Assembly: GCF_937976295.1 (NCBI RefSeq)
Contig: NZ_CALJRY010000368.1
Coordinates: 1 to 13,963, forward strand
Reading direction: 5' to 3'
Origin: an uncultured Rothia sp.
GTDB lineage: Bacteria; Actinomycetota; Actinomycetes; Actinomycetales; Micrococcaceae
DNA length: 13,963 bases
The translations under genes and the position numbers were made by a program. The notes under the pieces are model-generated. The model did no database searches. It was not told the origin of the DNA and saw only the letters and a program-made list of their open reading frames with translations. Shown one piece after another: positions 1 to 7,134 of the stretch; positions within the stretch are counted from its first letter, which is position 1; each line of letters begins with the position of its first letter.

Positions 1-2009
1 CCCCAGCTGCCGCCGCTACTACCACCACTGCTGTGGCCGCCGCTGCTACCCCAGCTACTGGTGCCGGAGTTCATCGCGGTCATCAGCGCGCCCAGCAGCA
101 AGCCCTTCGCCAGGTCACCACCGAAGCCACTGCCGCCGCCGCGGTTGTTCTGGTTGTTGTAGTAGTTGCCGACTTCGCTCTGAGCGCGGTTCTGCGCGTC
201 GGTCGCCTTCTGGATAGCCATATTGGCTTCCTTCATGGCGTTCAGCGGATCCGAAGAAGCCAGGCGCTGAGCCTGACCCAGGTGACGCTCCGCCTCAGAA
301 ACAGCGGTCAGGGTCATCGGGCCCACCGCAGCGCGGCGGTTATTGATGTAGCTACGCGCACCGTTCACGGCAGCGTAGGCAGAACGCATCGTACGGTCCA
401 GGTTCTGCGACGCCGCACGAGAACGCTCGCGGGTAGCACGCATATTCGTCATGGCCTTATCCAGCTCTGCGGAGAGCTGATGTAGCTGGTTCGCCAGAGT
501 CAGCGGGTCATTCGGGCGAGCCGAAGCACTCTGGTTGACCTGGTTGAGCACCGCCTCCATACCGGCGGCGACGGCACCCAAATCATCGCGACGCTGAGAA
601 GCAGCGAGGCTCTTCGCCTCAGCCACGTCACGCTGAATGCTCAGCAGGTCGGTGCTCAGACCCAACTGAGCCTGCTCCAGCTCCTGCGAGCGGGTATTCA
701 CAGCTGCACCCAGCGCCTGAATTTGCGAGGCGGCTTCCTCCGCGGTGCGCAGGTGAGCAACCGCCTCCGAACGTGCCGTAGCAACGGTCGCCTGAGCCTT
801 CTCAACCTCAGCAGCGCACAGCACCATGTTCGACTCCAACAGGGCAGGAGTCTTCGAAATGGGCTCCAGCGCGCTGGGCAGGTAACGTTCCCTCATCGCG
901 TGGTACTGGGCGGTAATCTCTTCCACCGAAGCACGCAGCTGCGGCAGACGCTGAGCCAGAGCCTCAATAGCTTGGGGTGCCTCCTGCTCCAGGTTGCGCA
1001 ACTGAGCCAGCTTAGCGTCCTGTTCCTGAGCGATACGGGTAACTTCCTGAGAGTTATCAATAATCTCAGTCAACCAGGCACGCTGCTCGGCCTCAGTGTC
1101 GGGAATGTTATCGGTCAGGAGCTGCTGACGCTGGAAGGACTTACGCATCAAATCCTCAGCGCGCGCAATCTCCTGAGCGAACTCGGTGACCTGCTGATCG
1201 GTGTACTGGGCGCGCGCGAACTCCAGCTCCTGCTTTGCATGACTCATCGTCGTATCAGCCTGCAACAGGGCGCTACCGGCGCGAGTGCGCAGCTCCTCCA
1301 GCGGAACCTCCGGGATGGGGGAGTAGTTACGAGGCGCACCGTAGGAACGCTGAGGCTGCTGCTGAGCGTTCTTCTTCTTACGGCGACGGTACATCGCGTA
1401 ACCACCAGCACCAACAGCTGCCGCCGCACCCACACCGAGCACACCGGTCACCACACCAGAAGAGCTACCGCTCTTCTGAGCCTGAATACCCTCAACCGCG
1501 GCAAGAGCCGCACCCGCATAGTCGCTGTTCTGCAGCTTCGGCTTAATGTAGTTCTGGTACACCTTCGTCTGCTGATCGCTCGAGAGGGTCTTGGTACTAC
1601 CGGCCAAGAAATACGCCTGGCGGGACTCGGTAGCAATCACCAGCACCACATCGGCAGAACCCCAATTGTTCTTCGTGGCCAGCTCCTTCGTCCAGCTCGA
1701 CGAAGTGGAGGGGTTCTCAAACTTATCAATGGTCACCACATGCAAATCCACATTGTATTTGCTGGACAGGTTCGAAATCTTAGACTTCAGGGTCGCGGTA
1801 TCACCCAAGGAGTTCGTGGAATCGTACACGGTGGTGCCCGTAATCTGCATCGGCTCAGCAGCCAGTGCCGACGTGCTCAAAAATGCAGAACCAGCCGGCA
1901 GAACCACCGGGGCACAAGAAAGACCTGCCGCCAGCACTGTGGCACCCAAGATAGTGCGCAGGCGGGGGCGTGCGGGACGAATCTGACGCGCAAAGGCGTG
2001 CTCGGTCAT
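1..2009 (-). CDS. TPM-domain membrane-anchored secreted protein with long coiled coil (3' end beyond window)
   Basis: 669 codons are visible from ATG at 2009 to the left edge, where the reading frame is still open. A strong ribosome binding site (GGAGGAAA, 2014-2021) precedes the ATG. Seen in order: a signal peptide with hydrophobic core at about residues 20-39 and likely cleavage after the ALA near 50; a TPM domain (TPM_phosphatase, formerly DUF477) at about 58-175; a membrane segment at about 181-200 followed by a basic YRRRKKN stretch; a long Gln/Glu/Ala-rich coiled-coil region at about 225-600; and a Gly/Ser/Trp-rich tail from about 617. TPM proteins of this type commonly end in such a tail, so the stop is probably close beyond the edge. 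The TPM domain should lie outside the membrane and the coiled coil inside. Family knowledge links some TPM proteins to photosystem or respiratory complex maintenance, but the substrate here is unknown. The family call is firm; the function is open. Confidence 0.85.
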   Translation of the reverse strand, partial: MTEHAFARQIRPARPRLRTILGATVLAAGLSCAPVVLPAGSAFLSTSALAAEPMQITGTTVYDSTNSLGDTATLKSKISNLSSKYNVDLHVVTIDKFENPSTSSSWTKELATKNNWGSADVVLVIATESRQAYFLAGSTKTLSSDQQTKVYQNYIKPKLQNSDYAGAALAAVEGIQAQKSGSSSGVVTGVLGVGAAAAVGAGGYAMYRRRKKKNAQQQPQRSYGAPRNYSPIPEVPLEELRTRAGSALLQADTTMSHAKQELEFARAQYTDQQVTEFAQEIARAEDLMRKSFQRQQLLTDNIPDTEAEQRAWLTEIIDNSQEVTRIAQEQDAKLAQLRNLEQEAPQAIEALAQRLPQLRASVEEITAQYHAMRERYLPSALEPISKTPALLESNMVLCAAEVEKAQATVATARSEAVAHLRTAEEAASQIQALGAAVNTRSQELEQAQLGLSTDLLSIQRDVAEAKSLAASQRRDDLGAVAAGMEAVLNQVNQSASARPNDPLTLANQLHQLSAELDKAMTNMRATRERSRAASQNLDRTMRSAYAAVNGARSYINNRRAAVGPMTLTAVSEAERHLGQAQRLASSDPLNAMKEANMAIQKATDAQNRAQSEVGNYYNNQNNRGGGSGFGGDLAKGLLLGALMTAMNSGTSSWGSSGGHSSGGSSGGSW

Positions 2010-2206
2010 GGTCTTTCCTCCGTTGTCGTGAAGTATGAGCGGACCTGCACTTCACGGCGTGCTTGAACATCGCACACCTTAGTGCTGGTCACATTATTAG
2101 TGTAGCGGTGGCAACGGTGCGCAGAAGCGCAGATGGGAAGCCTTGAGCGAATATCACCGTAATATTGCGCCGCTGTTTGCCACCTGTTTACCGACTTCCC
2201 AGGCTA

Positions 2207-2270
2207 TATACAGGAAAGCCGGTATACAGGAAGGCCGGTATACGGGAAAACCGGTATACGGGAAGGCCGG
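2207..2270. repeat. four-copy 16-bp tandem repeat
   Basis: Four head-to-tail units of exactly 16 bp begin at 2207, 2223, 2239 and 2255. All fit TATACRGGAARRCCGG, and no spacer separates them. The last unit runs straight into the left arm of the hairpin at 2266-2296. The array is intergenic, downstream of the 815-residue gene on the minus strand. Confidence 0.9.
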
Positions 2271-2296
2271 GGCCTAGCCTCATGCTAGACCCCGGC
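2266..2296 (-). terminator. hairpin downstream of the 815-residue gene
   Basis: Arms 2266-2278 and 2284-2296 pair over 13 bp around a 5-nt loop. The single non-Watson-Crick position is a U-G wobble when read on the minus strand and a C-A mismatch when read on the plus strand, so the structure favours minus-strand RNA. It lies 20 nt past the TAA of the upstream minus-strand gene. No good U tract follows, so it may be a weak terminator or an mRNA-stabilising structure. Confidence 0.5.
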
Positions 2297-2315
2297 TCAC
2301 CGGCTATTCAGTCAG

Positions 2316-4763
2316 TTAGCGCCGACGCGCAATCTCCAGATTGCTCATCAGATGCTCCACTACCTCTGCGGCATTAACATCGTGGACCGACTGCACCATG
2401 CCGTCCACCACCTGAACCTTCGAAGACGAGGCGTACATCCAGCCCAAGAACTGCACATGATTCAGCAGCCTAGAACTGCAATCAGCCTGCTTGCGCATCT
2501 GCACCCACAGGAAGGGCGTAACCGGCACCCCACGGCCCTTATACACCTGAGAGTTAGAACGGGCGTCCAGAAGATCAGCGAGCGCCTCAATATTTTCGGT
2601 CAGCTCCTTCAAATCCTCATCAGCGGCAGAAGGGCCAACGAAATGCCGATCAACCAGACTCAAAGGCATGTAGCCGCTACAGCTGCTCGCCCATGCCAGC
2701 TTCAACCGCAGATTCTGCAGGCGAAGCACCTGCTGCAGAAGCCGCGAATGGGTACGCAACTCCGACAGCGGCATGGAAGATAGCCTCTTCTCCTCCGAAA
2801 GCAGACCCGCGGAGGAACCCTCCCCGGAAAACGCCTTATACGGATCCGAGACGCCCACTAGAAGCACCGGTCCCTCGTAGTGAACGAACGCCAGAACCTC
2901 GGGGACGCTCGAGAGGGAACGGATGCGCTCGCCAATGGTCGGCAGATCCTCCCCGTCCGGGGCGTACTGTTCGCGGCTGAACATCAACGTCTGGATAGGC
3001 TGCTCGGCAAGGTGCGGTGAGTAATGAGCAAGTGCCCGCAAATCGGTCACAATCTCCGCTAGAACGCCGTCCTGCTCGATTCGCAGAAGCTCCTGGAGAA
3101 GCTCAATGACAGAGCGCGCATGCAGGGTCAAGACAGCGGCGCAGAACTCCGCGTCCTGAAGCTCAAGACGCACCTGGTCCAGGCGCTCCTCCAACGTGGA
3201 CTGCACGCCCTTGAGCTCAAACTCGCTCAGCTGTTCCGGGTTGAGCATACGGTGCGTACCATCCTCGCCGGAACGGTAGAAAAGCTCGCTAAACTCCAGC
3301 GTAGACTGAACGCCCTTCAACGCCCGCTCTCGCAACTGGGGCAGAACGTCAAAGGCAACTTCGGTCATCTCATTCCAGACCTTGGCCTCATCGATCTTCG
3401 ACTCCTTGCGTGCGGTCTTCTTCCAGGTTTCGGCAAGCTGCATGGCGCGATCAAAATCGCTCAGCTCCACAAAAGCCGCCAGCTTCTGCGCGCTCTCACG
3501 CAGATAACGCACCGCGTAGAGGCGGTCGTTCAAAGATTCCGGGAGGGTATCCTCCAGCAGACGCCAACGGAAGGTGCGTTCAAAGCACTGCTCCGTCAGG
3601 CTAATGACGGCGGCACTCAGGGAGAACGCATGATCACGAGCAAAAGTGAAAGAACCCGGAGCCTGCGCCAGACGAGGCAGGGACGTATAGAACTCCAATG
3701 CCCCGCTCAGCTTCAGCCGAGATTGCCGAATGGTTTCTTCCAGCTCGGCGGCGAGGACAGCGCGGTCTGCCTCCGGGGTTTCTTTGAAACTGTGCAGCGG
3801 AGAAACCTGCGCACGCTCCAGCGTCTGCAGGTTCATGACCGCACGCATGAGGTAGTTCTCGAGAATCTCGATCTGCTGCCATCGCTGACGCTGATTCAGC
3901 GGAACATGATTCTCCGTCGTGCCCACCAGCAGATGCTGCGGCACACCGCTAATTGACGGCAGTGTAAAGACCTCATCCTCAGACGTACCGACCGAAAGAA
4001 CCATGGGGTAGCGGCTGCGCTGGGCGTTCTCGAGCGGGAAAATGAGTTTGTGGTTGGTACTCAGATCAAACGGATCGGAAGGCTTACTCTCAGGAGCCTG
4101 CTGGGTAGCCTCATTCTGTGGGCGCTCTTGACGCTGCGCTGGGGTGTTCTGCTGTGCCGAGGCGTTCTGGGGCGCGCCCTGCTGCTCCTGGCTCTCTGCC
4201 GTAGAAGAACTGGAGGCGCCACCTACCTGCATCGGCTCCAGTGGGGACGGCGCCGCCACCGGCTGAGGAGGCTGAGGCGAGGGCGCCTGAGCCTGTTGAG
4301 TTTGGTGAGTCTGCTGAGCCTCGACAGCCTGATCCGGCTCAGGGGGCGGGGACTGCGCTGGGTTCCGGGGCATTGCAGACGCCTGGTTCTGCGAGGGGTT
4401 CGGTACCTGGTTCTGAGCAGGACTCTGTGCCGACTGCTGAGCGCTATTACTCGGCTGTGCCTGCTTCGGCTGGTAGTGCATTGGGTAGCTTACCGCGCCC
4501 TGTACTTGCTGTGAAGGAACCTGCTGCGGCGGTACCTGCTGATTCATCGCCTGGTTCTGCTGCTGTTGCAGCACCTGCCGCCTAATCTCACGCGCACGAC
4601 GGCGTGAGGGGCTCAACGACGCGAACAACGCTACCGCCGCGCAGATCAGAACAAATATAAGCAACGCGTACAGGCGGGTTGCGCCGTCCAAAGAAGACGC
4701 CACCGCCGCGGGCGTGACCGGCGGCGCGCCAAGAAGAGCGAAAACAGCAGAAATAATCCTCAT
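2316..4763 (-). CDS. unrecognised 815-residue membrane-anchored protein with Gln/Pro-rich linker
   Basis: I do not recognise this family. Residues 1-20 are hydrophobic and could be a signal sequence. A clear membrane segment at about 30-50 (LYALLIFVLICAAVALFASL) is followed by a basic cluster (SRRRAREIRR), which predicts that the remainder is cytoplasmic. Residues 62-225 are low complexity, rich in Gln, Pro, Ala and Ser. Residues from about 226 to 815 look globular and mainly helical, with many Leu/Glu/Arg-rich stretches. The peptide LKGVQSTLE occurs twice (482-490 and 517-525). I see no catalytic motif. The ATG at 4763 has only a modest GTGAAG upstream, but it is the first start that includes the membrane segment. 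The gene reads toward the TPM gene, whose product has a similar layout (one membrane segment, long helical region). A shared role in envelope organisation is conceivable, but nothing in the sequence proves it. Confidence 0.8.
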   Translation of the reverse strand: MRIISAVFALLGAPPVTPAAVASSLDGATRLYALLIFVLICAAVALFASLSPSRRRAREIRRQVLQQQQNQAMNQQVPPQQVPSQQVQGAVSYPMHYQPKQAQPSNSAQQSAQSPAQNQVPNPSQNQASAMPRNPAQSPPPEPDQAVEAQQTHQTQQAQAPSPQPPQPVAAPSPLEPMQVGGASSSSTAESQEQQGAPQNASAQQNTPAQRQERPQNEATQQAPESKPSDPFDLSTNHKLIFPLENAQRSRYPMVLSVGTSEDEVFTLPSISGVPQHLLVGTTENHVPLNQRQRWQQIEILENYLMRAVMNLQTLERAQVSPLHSFKETPEADRAVLAAELEETIRQSRLKLSGALEFYTSLPRLAQAPGSFTFARDHAFSLSAAVISLTEQCFERTFRWRLLEDTLPESLNDRLYAVRYLRESAQKLAAFVELSDFDRAMQLAETWKKTARKESKIDEAKVWNEMTEVAFDVLPQLRERALKGVQSTLEFSELFYRSGEDGTHRMLNPEQLSEFELKGVQSTLEERLDQVRLELQDAEFCAAVLTLHARSVIELLQELLRIEQDGVLAEIVTDLRALAHYSPHLAEQPIQTLMFSREQYAPDGEDLPTIGERIRSLSSVPEVLAFVHYEGPVLLVGVSDPYKAFSGEGSSAGLLSEEKRLSSMPLSELRTHSRLLQQVLRLQNLRLKLAWASSCSGYMPLSLVDRHFVGPSAADEDLKELTENIEALADLLDARSNSQVYKGRGVPVTPFLWVQMRKQADCSSRLLNHVQFLGWMYASSSKVQVVDGMVQSVHDVNAAEVVEHLMSNLEIARRR

Positions 4764-5069
4764 AGCTTCACCATAACCCAGCTAAATCCCCGGTGCTCGC
4801 AACGCCGTTGCCTTACCGCATACTAAAAGGGAAGTAGCCGGGGCGCCGGTGCTTTCCGCCGGTTCCTCCCGCGCCCGCATCAAGGTTAAAAGACGATGCG
4901 GCGCAAGCCCTCATGCAGGGGCTCACGCCGCGTCGATCATCACTCAACTCACTATCACACCCGGGCCGGTCCTCACACCGACCCTTCGGGACATACTGGG
5001 GATTCTCGCCCCTTCCGGTGCTGGGCTCTCATCTCCTGCCCCGGAAAACTATCAAACTTTATGCTTTAC
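4764..5069. other. gene-poor interval upstream of the 815-residue gene
   Basis: I see no convincing coding sequence on either strand. Plus-strand frames here overlap one another, lack ribosome binding sites and do not resemble protein families. The interval holds a good minus-strand terminator hairpin (4887-4931) and presumably the promoter and leader of the 815-residue gene, for which I cannot pick out clear hexamers. Confidence 0.5.
4887..4931 (-). terminator. intrinsic terminator of the 53-residue membrane protein gene
   Basis: Read on the minus strand, arms 4919-4931 and 4898-4910 form a 13-bp stem with two G-U wobbles and an 8-nt loop. It is followed within 6 nt by TCTTTT (4888-4893). 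It lies about 140 nt downstream of the stop of the small gene at 5070 and upstream of the 815-residue gene, so it would separate the two transcripts. Confidence 0.65.
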
Positions 5070-5231
5070 CTACCGGCGGTCAATGCATGGGTAGCCAGCG
5101 GTTGCGCCAACTCGGTATTTTTCCGCACGATGACGGCGGTACATCATTCCCGAGCAACACGCCACAATACCTGCACCGATGCCGATGGAGCTTGCCAAGA
5201 TCGCACAGAAAATCAAGGTTCCGATCATCAT
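5070..5231 (-). CDS. small single-pass membrane protein, 53 residues
   Basis: A 53-codon frame starts at ATG 5231 and ends at TAG 5070. An AAAGGAG ribosome binding site (5238-5244) sits 6 nt upstream of the start, one of the best in the window. A second ATG follows directly. Residues 3-28 are strongly hydrophobic with small residues and three Cys (MIGTLIFCAILAS, then a Gly/Ala-rich stretch and VACCSG). They are followed by MYRRHRAEKYR, a basic stop-transfer region, which predicts a cytoplasmic C-terminus. A terminator follows at 4887-4931. The combination of Shine-Dalgarno, hydrophobic helix, positive-inside flank and terminator makes it likely real, although I know no family for it. It is divergent from the HtrA gene with about 380 bp between them, so shared control is possible but unproven. 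Confidence 0.6.
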   Translation of the reverse strand: MMIGTLIFCAILASSIGIGAGIVACCSGMMYRRHRAEKYRVGATAGYPCIDRR

Positions 5232-5611
5232 GGGTTTCTCCTTTGCCTTTGTCCTTTGGTTTTGTCCTCGCCTCTATGTGTCTTCAACATTACGGGCCGA
5301 CTCTGTGTTCAAGCTGTGTATGCGGGCGCGTCATGCTGTGTAAACCGTGGAGAAAAACCGAGTGCTTTAAAAGAAGAAGCCTGGGAGTGCCGAAAATAGC
5401 GAACAAACCCCAGGAAATAAGCTAATTTTCACGGAATGGTAGAGCACTCCATACCGGATAAGTTGCACCAGATGAAAAAATTGGGAGAAATTCCCAGGGA
5501 ACTCCCCGATAACCAACAGCAAAAAGATATAGAACGGCATAAAACACCCTATACAGTAGAAAGATAGCGTGCGCCCAGGGTGACGCACACGCTCGATTCA
5601 TAGGAGAACTC
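5232..5611. other. intergenic region between the small membrane gene and the HtrA gene
   Basis: This AT-richer divergent intergenic region has no credible gene. A hydrophobic minus-strand frame at 5367-5588 lacks a ribosome binding site. The region contains GAGTGC at 5360-5365 and 5385-5390, its reverse complement at 5444-5449, and a small palindromic TGGGA/TCCCA hairpin (5482-5496). A TATACAGT at 5550-5557 could be the HtrA -10 region, but no matching -35 is evident. The HtrA Shine-Dalgarno AGGAGA is at 5602-5607. Confidence 0.5.
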
Positions 5612-6925
5612 ATGACTCAAAACAACGGATGGTCTTACGACGGCAATGACGGCGTCACGGATGCAACCCGTCCCATGCAGAACGTAAACGGACAGGCAAA
5701 CTACCAGCAGGGTCAGAATGCATACCCCCAGGCAGCCGCTTCTCCCGGATACGCCTACCCCCAGGCAGGTGCCGCTCAGGCTACTTTGGCACAGCCTGCA
5801 CCCCAGAACACCGATAACAACAAGCGTTACGGTGCCGGTGTTGTGCTCACCGCAGCCCTGCTCGCAGCCCTCGTCGGTGGCGGCGTTGGTGCGGGCGTCG
5901 GAGGCGGCATCGCAGCCTCGAACAACAGCTCCTCCAGCACCTCCTCCCGAGGCTCCGTCAGCTCTAACATCAGCAACTCTTCCACCGTGGCAGGCGTAGC
6001 AGAAACCGCGAAGAAGGTCCTGCCCTCCACCGTGACCATCGTCGCTTCGAACGGCTCATCCTCCGGCGGCGGTAGTGGCGTTATTCTCGACAAGGAAGGC
6101 CACATCCTCACCAACCACCACGTGGTCACCCTCGAATCTTCCAGCGCCGCATCCACCATTGAGGTGCGCCTGAGCGACGGCACCGTGCGCACCGCATCCG
6201 TGGTGGGCCTGGACTCTGCAGCTGACCTGGCGGTCCTGAAGATTAGCCCCTCCGGCCTGGACCTGCAGCCCATCACCTGGGGTGACTCCTCCAAGCTGGT
6301 CTCCGGCGAGGCTGTGGTTGCCCTCGGTGCACCGTATCGTCGTAGCGAATCGGTGACCGCCGGCGTAGTCTCGAACGTCAACCGCGTGCAGCCTGCTGAC
6401 GCGAAGGGCCAGAACTACATCCCCATGATTCAGGTTGACGCTCCCATCAACCACGGTAACTCCGGCGGCCCGCTGGTGAACCTCAAGGGCGAACTGGTTG
6501 GCATCAACGCGCAGGGCCAGGCAAGCCAGGACGGCGGCACCGCCGATGGTATGGCGTTCTCCATTACCTCCAACTACGCCAAGCGCATCTCCTCCGAGAT
6601 CATCGCCAATGGTAAGGCAACCCACGGCTACCTGGGCGCAAGCGTGAAGAACAGCCCGGCGGACACAGGTTCGGGTTCGTCCAGGCTCATCTCCGGTGGC
6701 GTTGAAATTGTCTCGGTAGAATCTAACAGCCCCGCCGCCAAGGCAGGTCTGCGCGCTGGCGATGTGGTGATTGAAGCCGACGGCCACCCCATCACCAAGA
6801 GCGAAGAACTCAACGGCACCGTACGTGCGGCAGCGGCAGGCTCCAATCTGAAGCTGAAGATCAAGCGCGGATCTTCCACCCAGGACATCACCGTGACCCT
6901 GGGCAACGCCGACAGCCAGAAGTAA
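5612..6925 (+). CDS. HtrA/DegP-like trypsin-type serine protease with PDZ domain
   Basis: This 437-residue protein is a membrane-anchored envelope protease of the S1C (HtrA) family, expected to degrade or refold damaged exported proteins. Residues 1-70 are a Gln/Pro/Ala/Tyr-rich cytoplasmic tail containing two YPQA repeats. Residues 74-102 form a Gly/Ala-rich membrane segment, and 103-128 a Ser-rich linker. The protease domain spans about 130-330 with the full triad: His170 in TNHHVV, Asp205 in AADLAVLK, Ser284 in HGNSGGPLV. A PDZ domain spans about 338-432, starting at GYLGASV. The ATG at 5612 is supported by AGGAGA 5 nt upstream. The gene is monocistronic, ending at the strong terminator at 7034-7070. 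The layout matches actinobacterial PepD/HtrA proteins; I cannot say which paralogue it is. An intact triad suggests an active enzyme. Confidence 0.93.
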   Translation: MTQNNGWSYDGNDGVTDATRPMQNVNGQANYQQGQNAYPQAAASPGYAYPQAGAAQATLAQPAPQNTDNNKRYGAGVVLTAALLAALVGGGVGAGVGGGIAASNNSSSSTSSRGSVSSNISNSSTVAGVAETAKKVLPSTVTIVASNGSSSGGGSGVILDKEGHILTNHHVVTLESSSAASTIEVRLSDGTVRTASVVGLDSAADLAVLKISPSGLDLQPITWGDSSKLVSGEAVVALGAPYRRSESVTAGVVSNVNRVQPADAKGQNYIPMIQVDAPINHGNSGGPLVNLKGELVGINAQGQASQDGGTADGMAFSITSNYAKRISSEIIANGKATHGYLGASVKNSPADTGSGSSRLISGGVEIVSVESNSPAAKAGLRAGDVVIEADGHPITKSEELNGTVRAAAAGSNLKLKIKRGSSTQDITVTLGNADSQK

Positions 6926-6935
6926 CTCCTCGCTC

Positions 6936-6963
6936 CTGAAGTAGTAGCACTGAAGTAGCAATA
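6936..6963. repeat. short 14-bp direct repeat after the HtrA stop
   Basis: Two adjacent 14-bp units at 6936-6949 and 6950-6963 both start CTGAAGTAG. They lie 11 nt past the HtrA stop codon, in the 3' untranslated region before the terminator. The second unit diverges in its last five bases. Confidence 0.55.
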
Positions 6964-7033
6964 CGGTGTAGCTGAGAAACACTCGCTCAGTCGGGACTGC
7001 TCGGTCAGTCTAAATAACGCTCACAATAAAGAT

Positions 7034-7070
7034 GCTCCCACCCCATACGCGGGGTGGGAGCTTTGTTTTT
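7034..7070 (+). terminator. intrinsic terminator of the HtrA gene
   Basis: A perfect 11-bp GC-rich stem (7034-7044 with 7051-7061, GCTCCCACCCC paired with GGGGTGGGAGC) and a 6-nt loop are followed directly by TTTGTTTTT (7062-7070). This is a textbook rho-independent terminator. Minus-strand RNA from the converging glycosylase gene could fold the same stem, followed by a weaker ATCTTTATT, so partial bidirectional use is possible. Confidence 0.93.
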
Positions 7071-7078
7071 AACACTCT

Positions 7079-7126
7079 AAGATTGCGGCTCAGCAAGATT
7101 ACGGCGCAGTAAGATGACGGCTCAGC
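7079..7126. repeat. three-copy 16-bp tandem repeat
   Basis: Three contiguous 16-bp units start at 7079, 7095 and 7111 and fit AAGATKRCGGCKCAGY. The array sits between the HtrA terminator and the TAA (7135-7137) of the converging uracil-DNA glycosylase gene. It is unrelated in sequence to the 16-bp array at 2207. Confidence 0.8.
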
Positions 7127-7134
7127 GCAGAGCG

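Larger units (their letters stand above)
2010..2315. other. intergenic region between the TPM gene and the 815-residue gene
   Basis: No credible gene is seen here. Minus-strand reading gives a leader for the TPM gene with its Shine-Dalgarno at 2014-2021 and an AT-rich TAATAATG patch around 2091-2099 that may be a -10 region, without a clear -35. The left-hand half otherwise looks plain. The right-hand half holds a 16-bp tandem array (2207-2270) and a GC-rich hairpin (2266-2296), listed separately. Confidence 0.6.

Noticed and set aside
723..2066. Long plus-strand open frame (447 codons) opposite the TPM gene
   Set aside because: It is an antisense shadow of a well-supported coding region; it is Leu/Arg/Gln-rich nonsense with no ribosome binding site or motif.
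2207..2270. CRISPR array
   Set aside because: The 16-bp units are contiguous with no spacers, and no cas genes are present.
3120..3956. Plus-strand open frame (278 codons) opposite the 815-residue gene
   Set aside because: Shadow of the minus-strand gene; Arg/Gln/Leu-biased and without start signals.
4849..5425. Three overlapping plus-strand frames in the interval around 4850-5425
   Set aside because: They overlap one another in different frames, lack ribosome binding sites and contradict the minus-strand terminator and small gene in the same place.
5367..5588. Hydrophobic 73-codon minus-strand frame upstream of the HtrA gene
   Set aside because: Phe/Leu-rich because the region is AT-rich; it has a GTG start, no Shine-Dalgarno and no terminator.
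6056..6982. Minus-strand frame (308 codons) opposite the HtrA gene
   Set aside because: Lies over the conserved protease triad and PDZ coding on the other strand; the composition is that of a shadow.
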